From NCBI GenBank assembly GCA_013002925.1, contig JABDLQ010000336.1, forward strand, positions 1 to 6,524: a stretch of 6,524 nt of DNA. Direction: 5' to 3'. A program made the translations under genes and the position numbers. Below, piece by piece: positions 6,239-6,524 of the stretch (the first letter of the stretch is position 1; each line of letters begins with the position of its first letter). The notes below the pieces were generated by a model. That model made no database searches, was not told where the DNA came from, and saw nothing but the letters and a program-made list of their open reading frames with translations. Source of the DNA: Gammaproteobacteria bacterium. GTDB lineage: Bacteria > Pseudomonadota > Gammaproteobacteria > Steroidobacterales > SZUA-146.

Positions 6239-6343
6239 ACCAGCGCCAGAGCGACACTCTGGGCCAAAAGAGAATCGGAATATGTTCTATGAAATGCTCG
6301 TAGTGCAGGACTTGCCTACTCATTCGACAGGATTCAATACACT

Positions 6344-6524
6344 ATGCCATCATCAGATTCAGACCTCACCCGTCCATCAAATCTGAAAGACCATGCGCGT
6401 GGTACCGGACCGGTACGCACGCAACGTCCCGTCTATGTCGATTTTCTGCCGCCCTGTAATCATGCCTGCCCCGCAGGTGAAAATATTCAGGCATGGTTGG
6501 CACATCTGCAGGCCGGTAACGATG
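6344..6524 (+). CDS. Glutamate-synthase small-subunit-like NAD(P)/FAD oxidoreductase, N-terminal 60 codons only
   Basis: Only the N-terminus is present: it is open from an ATG at 6344 to the right edge. The visible product includes GTGPVRTQRPVYVDFLPPCN (20-39) followed by HACPAGENIQAWLAHLQAG. The CNHACPAGENI block is the start of the cysteine-rich iron-sulfur domain (Fer4_20 type) found before the FAD and NAD(P) domains of GltD-like enzymes. In that family it passes electrons between NAD(P)H and a partner subunit. The PVYVDFLPPCNxACPAGENIQ form resembles stand-alone GltD-like proteins often annotated only as NAD(P)-binding protein, so true glutamate synthase is not proven. AGGA at 6329-6332, 11 bases before the ATG, is a weak ribosome-binding site. 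The gene is divergent from nqr, which hints at a redox role, but the substrate partner is outside the window. Confidence 0.8.
   Translation, partial: MPSSDSDLTRPSNLKDHARGTGPVRTQRPVYVDFLPPCNHACPAGENIQAWLAHLQAGND

Larger units (their letters stand above)
5783..6343. other. Divergent intergenic region between nqrA and the plus-strand oxidoreductase gene
   Basis: This 561-base stretch holds no convincing gene. Short open frames occur on both strands, but they start at GTG or TTG without ribosome-binding sites and have unremarkable, low-complexity-free sequences with no family motif. It must contain the promoter of the nqr operon and probably that of the divergent gene. Visible structure includes an 11-base tandem direct repeat (5947-5970), a minus-strand terminator-like hairpin (5976-5996), a hairpin at 6016-6039, a palindrome GCACGTGC (6048-6055), paired CCATCGG boxes (6148-6154 and 6160-6166), an inverted repeat next to TTGACA (6213-6238), and GGGCCAAAA twice (6204-6212 and 6261-6269). 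Confidence 0.7.

Noticed and set aside
6037..6267. 76-residue minus-strand open frame ahead of the terminator-like hairpin
   Set aside because: It starts at TTG without a ribosome-binding site, its sequence shows no recognisable motif, and nothing supports coding over a chance frame. A noncoding transcript is the more open possibility.
6118..6303. 61-residue plus-strand open frame before the divergent gene
   Set aside because: It starts at GTG without a ribosome-binding site, has no recognisable motif, and overlaps the candidate regulatory elements.
6402..6416. Near-perfect palindrome GTACCGG-A-CCGGTAC
   Set aside because: It lies inside the coding sequence of the divergent gene, where the GTGPV codons explain the bases; a 7-base inverted repeat is expected somewhere by chance in a window this long.

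Overview
The window holds almost a complete operon for the Na+-translocating NADH:quinone oxidoreductase (Na+-NQR), nqrABCDEF, on the minus strand. Reading with transcription, nqrA (5782-4436), nqrB, nqrC, nqrD and nqrE are complete. nqrF (from 1087) runs off the left edge without its last ~45 residues. A second gene starts on the plus strand at 6344 and runs off the right edge. Its first 60 codons look like the N-terminal iron-sulfur domain of a glutamate-synthase-small-subunit-like NAD(P)/FAD oxidoreductase. Between the two transcription units lies a 561-base divergent intergenic region (5783-6343).

The organism is most likely a gammaproteobacterium. The six subunits have the order, lengths and motifs of the Vibrio-type enzyme, for example NqrF with CGGKGTCGQC, RAYSMANYP and GGGAGMAPMRSHIFDQL. 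This is an inference from remembered family sequences, because no search could be run. Na+-NQR also occurs in Bacteroidetes, Chlamydiae and Planctomycetes, but the close NqrB, NqrD and NqrF match to Vibrio favours Gammaproteobacteria. No mobile element, CRISPR array, tRNA or rRNA was seen.

The operon is tightly packed. All five gene junctions overlap: A/B by 1 base (TAATG), B/C by 11 bases, C/D by 4 (ATGA), D/E by 1 (TAATG) and E/F by 4 (GTGA). This suggests translational coupling. NqrF takes electrons from NADH through FAD and a 2Fe-2S centre. They pass through the Fe site shared by NqrD and NqrE, the covalent FMN of NqrC, and the covalent FMN and riboflavin of NqrB to ubiquinone, while Na+ is pumped out. 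NqrA is the cytoplasmic-side subunit. The maturation genes apbE (flavin transferase) and nqrM often follow nqrF; if present they lie beyond the left edge.

The main points of interest are a changed FMN-attachment motif in NqrC (DGLAGST instead of the usual DGxSGAT), the nqrC ribosome-binding site embedded in the Arg codons that end nqrB, a TTG start and longer N-terminus for NqrC, and structured elements in the intergenic region. Those elements are an 11-base tandem repeat, a minus-strand terminator-like hairpin, and an inverted repeat abutting a TTGACA box. I found no clearly new multi-gene system; this is mainly a conserved energy-metabolism operon.
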